DNA of 52,399 bases from NCBI GenBank assembly GCA_964477265.1, contig CAYZDJ010000021.1, positions 1 to 52,399 on the forward strand, in the 5' to 3' direction. Below, one piece after another: positions 52,041-52,399 of the stretch; position 1 is the stretch's first letter; the number at the start of each line of letters is the position of its first letter. The DNA is from CAIVPM01 sp964477265. Lineage in GTDB: Bacteria; Bacteroidota; Bacteroidia; Chitinophagales; Chitinophagaceae. A program made the translations under genes and the position numbers. The notes under the pieces were generated by a model, which worked only from the letters and a program-made list of their open reading frames with translations, searched no databases and was not told where the DNA came from.

Positions 52041-52399
52041 ATGATGAATTCAGTTGAAATATTAAAATCGGCATATAGAAGTGGGATTGAGCCAACTTTG
52101 GATTTATTAATTCATAAAGAACAAAATATTCCAGGTTCAATACAATTCAATATTAACAGGTACTATGCACAGCACCCTTGGGTTGCAGATGATACAGGAA
52201 TGATGGTGTATCACTACGATGAAAATAAACCAGAAGGCAATTATTTAGAACTACGTTTTTGCACTACTGGCAACAAATATTGCCCTGAAAAAAGTTGCAG
52301 CTATTGCAAAGAAAAACCAACAGAAAGTTGCAGCGGTAAAATGCAAACTGTTGATGTGTTTGTGTTTCATTTTACCTCTACTTTTTTACACCAGTTTAC
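52041..52399 (+). CDS. Probable AraC-family regulator, N-terminal part with cysteine cluster (partial)
   Basis: The frame opens at ATG 52041 (a second ATG follows at once) and runs off the right edge after 119 codons. Residues of about 1-30 read MMNSVEILKSAYRSGIEPTL. Next comes WVADDTGMMVYHYDENKPEGNYLELRFC and a cysteine cluster with spacing C-x6-C-x4-C-x2-C-x7-C (FCTTGNKYCPEKSCSYCKEK). I recall this N-terminal type on AraC-like regulators of Chitinophagaceae, but the helix-turn-helix domain is not in the window, so the assignment is tentative. The cysteines suggest metal or redox sensing. Confidence 0.6.
   Translation, partial: MMNSVEILKSAYRSGIEPTLDLLIHKEQNIPGSIQFNINRYYAQHPWVADDTGMMVYHYDENKPEGNYLELRFCTTGNKYCPEKSCSYCKEKPTESCSGKMQTVDVFVFHFTSTFLHQF

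Noticed and set aside
1..52399. tRNA, rRNA, insertion sequences, prophage, biosynthetic megasynthases
   Set aside because: No cloverleaf or rRNA-like sequence, transposase, integrase, phage structural gene or synthase domain was recognised in any frame.

Overview
The window reads as a chromosomal piece of an AT-rich Bacteroidota, most likely a member of the Chitinophagaceae or a near relative (inference). Supporting signs are a type IX secretion (T9SS) C-terminal sorting domain, very large Ig-like and beta-helix surface proteins, a fused LpxC-FabZ gene, a DUF3857/transglutaminase protein, a BlaI/M56 pair, an ECF sigma factor overlapping a beta-barrel anti-sigma-like gene, and TTTG / TAnnTTTG promoter motifs. 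I see no insertion sequence, prophage, CRISPR array, rRNA or tRNA.

Left part (1-23.3 kb, all minus strand). Two giant secreted repeat proteins flank a nucleotide-sugar block. The first (1-6047) runs off the left edge and has about 19 Ig-like repeats, a PKD-like domain and short tandem repeats. The second (13502-23224, 3240 aa) has four beta-helix modules, Ig-like domains and a T9SS tail. Between them lie a UDP-N-acetylhexosamine-type dehydrogenase, a UDP-xylose synthase, UDP-glucose 6-dehydrogenase and a DegT-type sugar aminotransferase. Interspersed are a VOC protein, a four-helix-bundle protein and a zeta-toxin-like kinase whose stop overlaps the start of a 48-aa gene. The sugar enzymes would supply UDP-GlcA, UDP-xylose and probably an amino or uronic sugar for a surface glycan. 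No glycosyltransferase or exporter is present in the window.

Middle part (23.5-43.8 kb, mixed strands). This holds a LytTR response regulator, a DUF3857 transglutaminase-like protein, a BlaI/M56 regulator pair with a palindromic candidate operator, an ammonium channel, a thiamine-binding-like protein, a nucleotidyltransferase, an ACC-deaminase/D-cysteine desulfhydrase family enzyme, an arginase-family enzyme, a YdeI-like protein, an M13 lipoprotein peptidase, SRPBCC, DUF486 and Nudix proteins, the sigma/anti-sigma-barrel pair, and a penicillin-acylase-family enzyme.

Right part (43.8-52.4 kb, all plus strand). A 675-bp gene-free stretch carries two 99-bp hairpin repeats. It is followed by an LptF/LptG permease, DUF2721, a LacI regulator, RimO, LpxC-FabZ, a short 3-hydroxyacyl-CoA dehydrogenase-family protein, TsaB, an OsmC protein and the start of an AraC-like regulator with a cysteine cluster.

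The most unusual layer is the set of small repeats. AT-rich repeats begin immediately after stop codons of several genes. Imperfect palindromes rich in CGCAAAG or CGCAGA supply or abut stop codons. A 35-bp direct repeat brackets the zeta-kinase module. A repeat-like AT-rich segment sits in frame inside tsaB.
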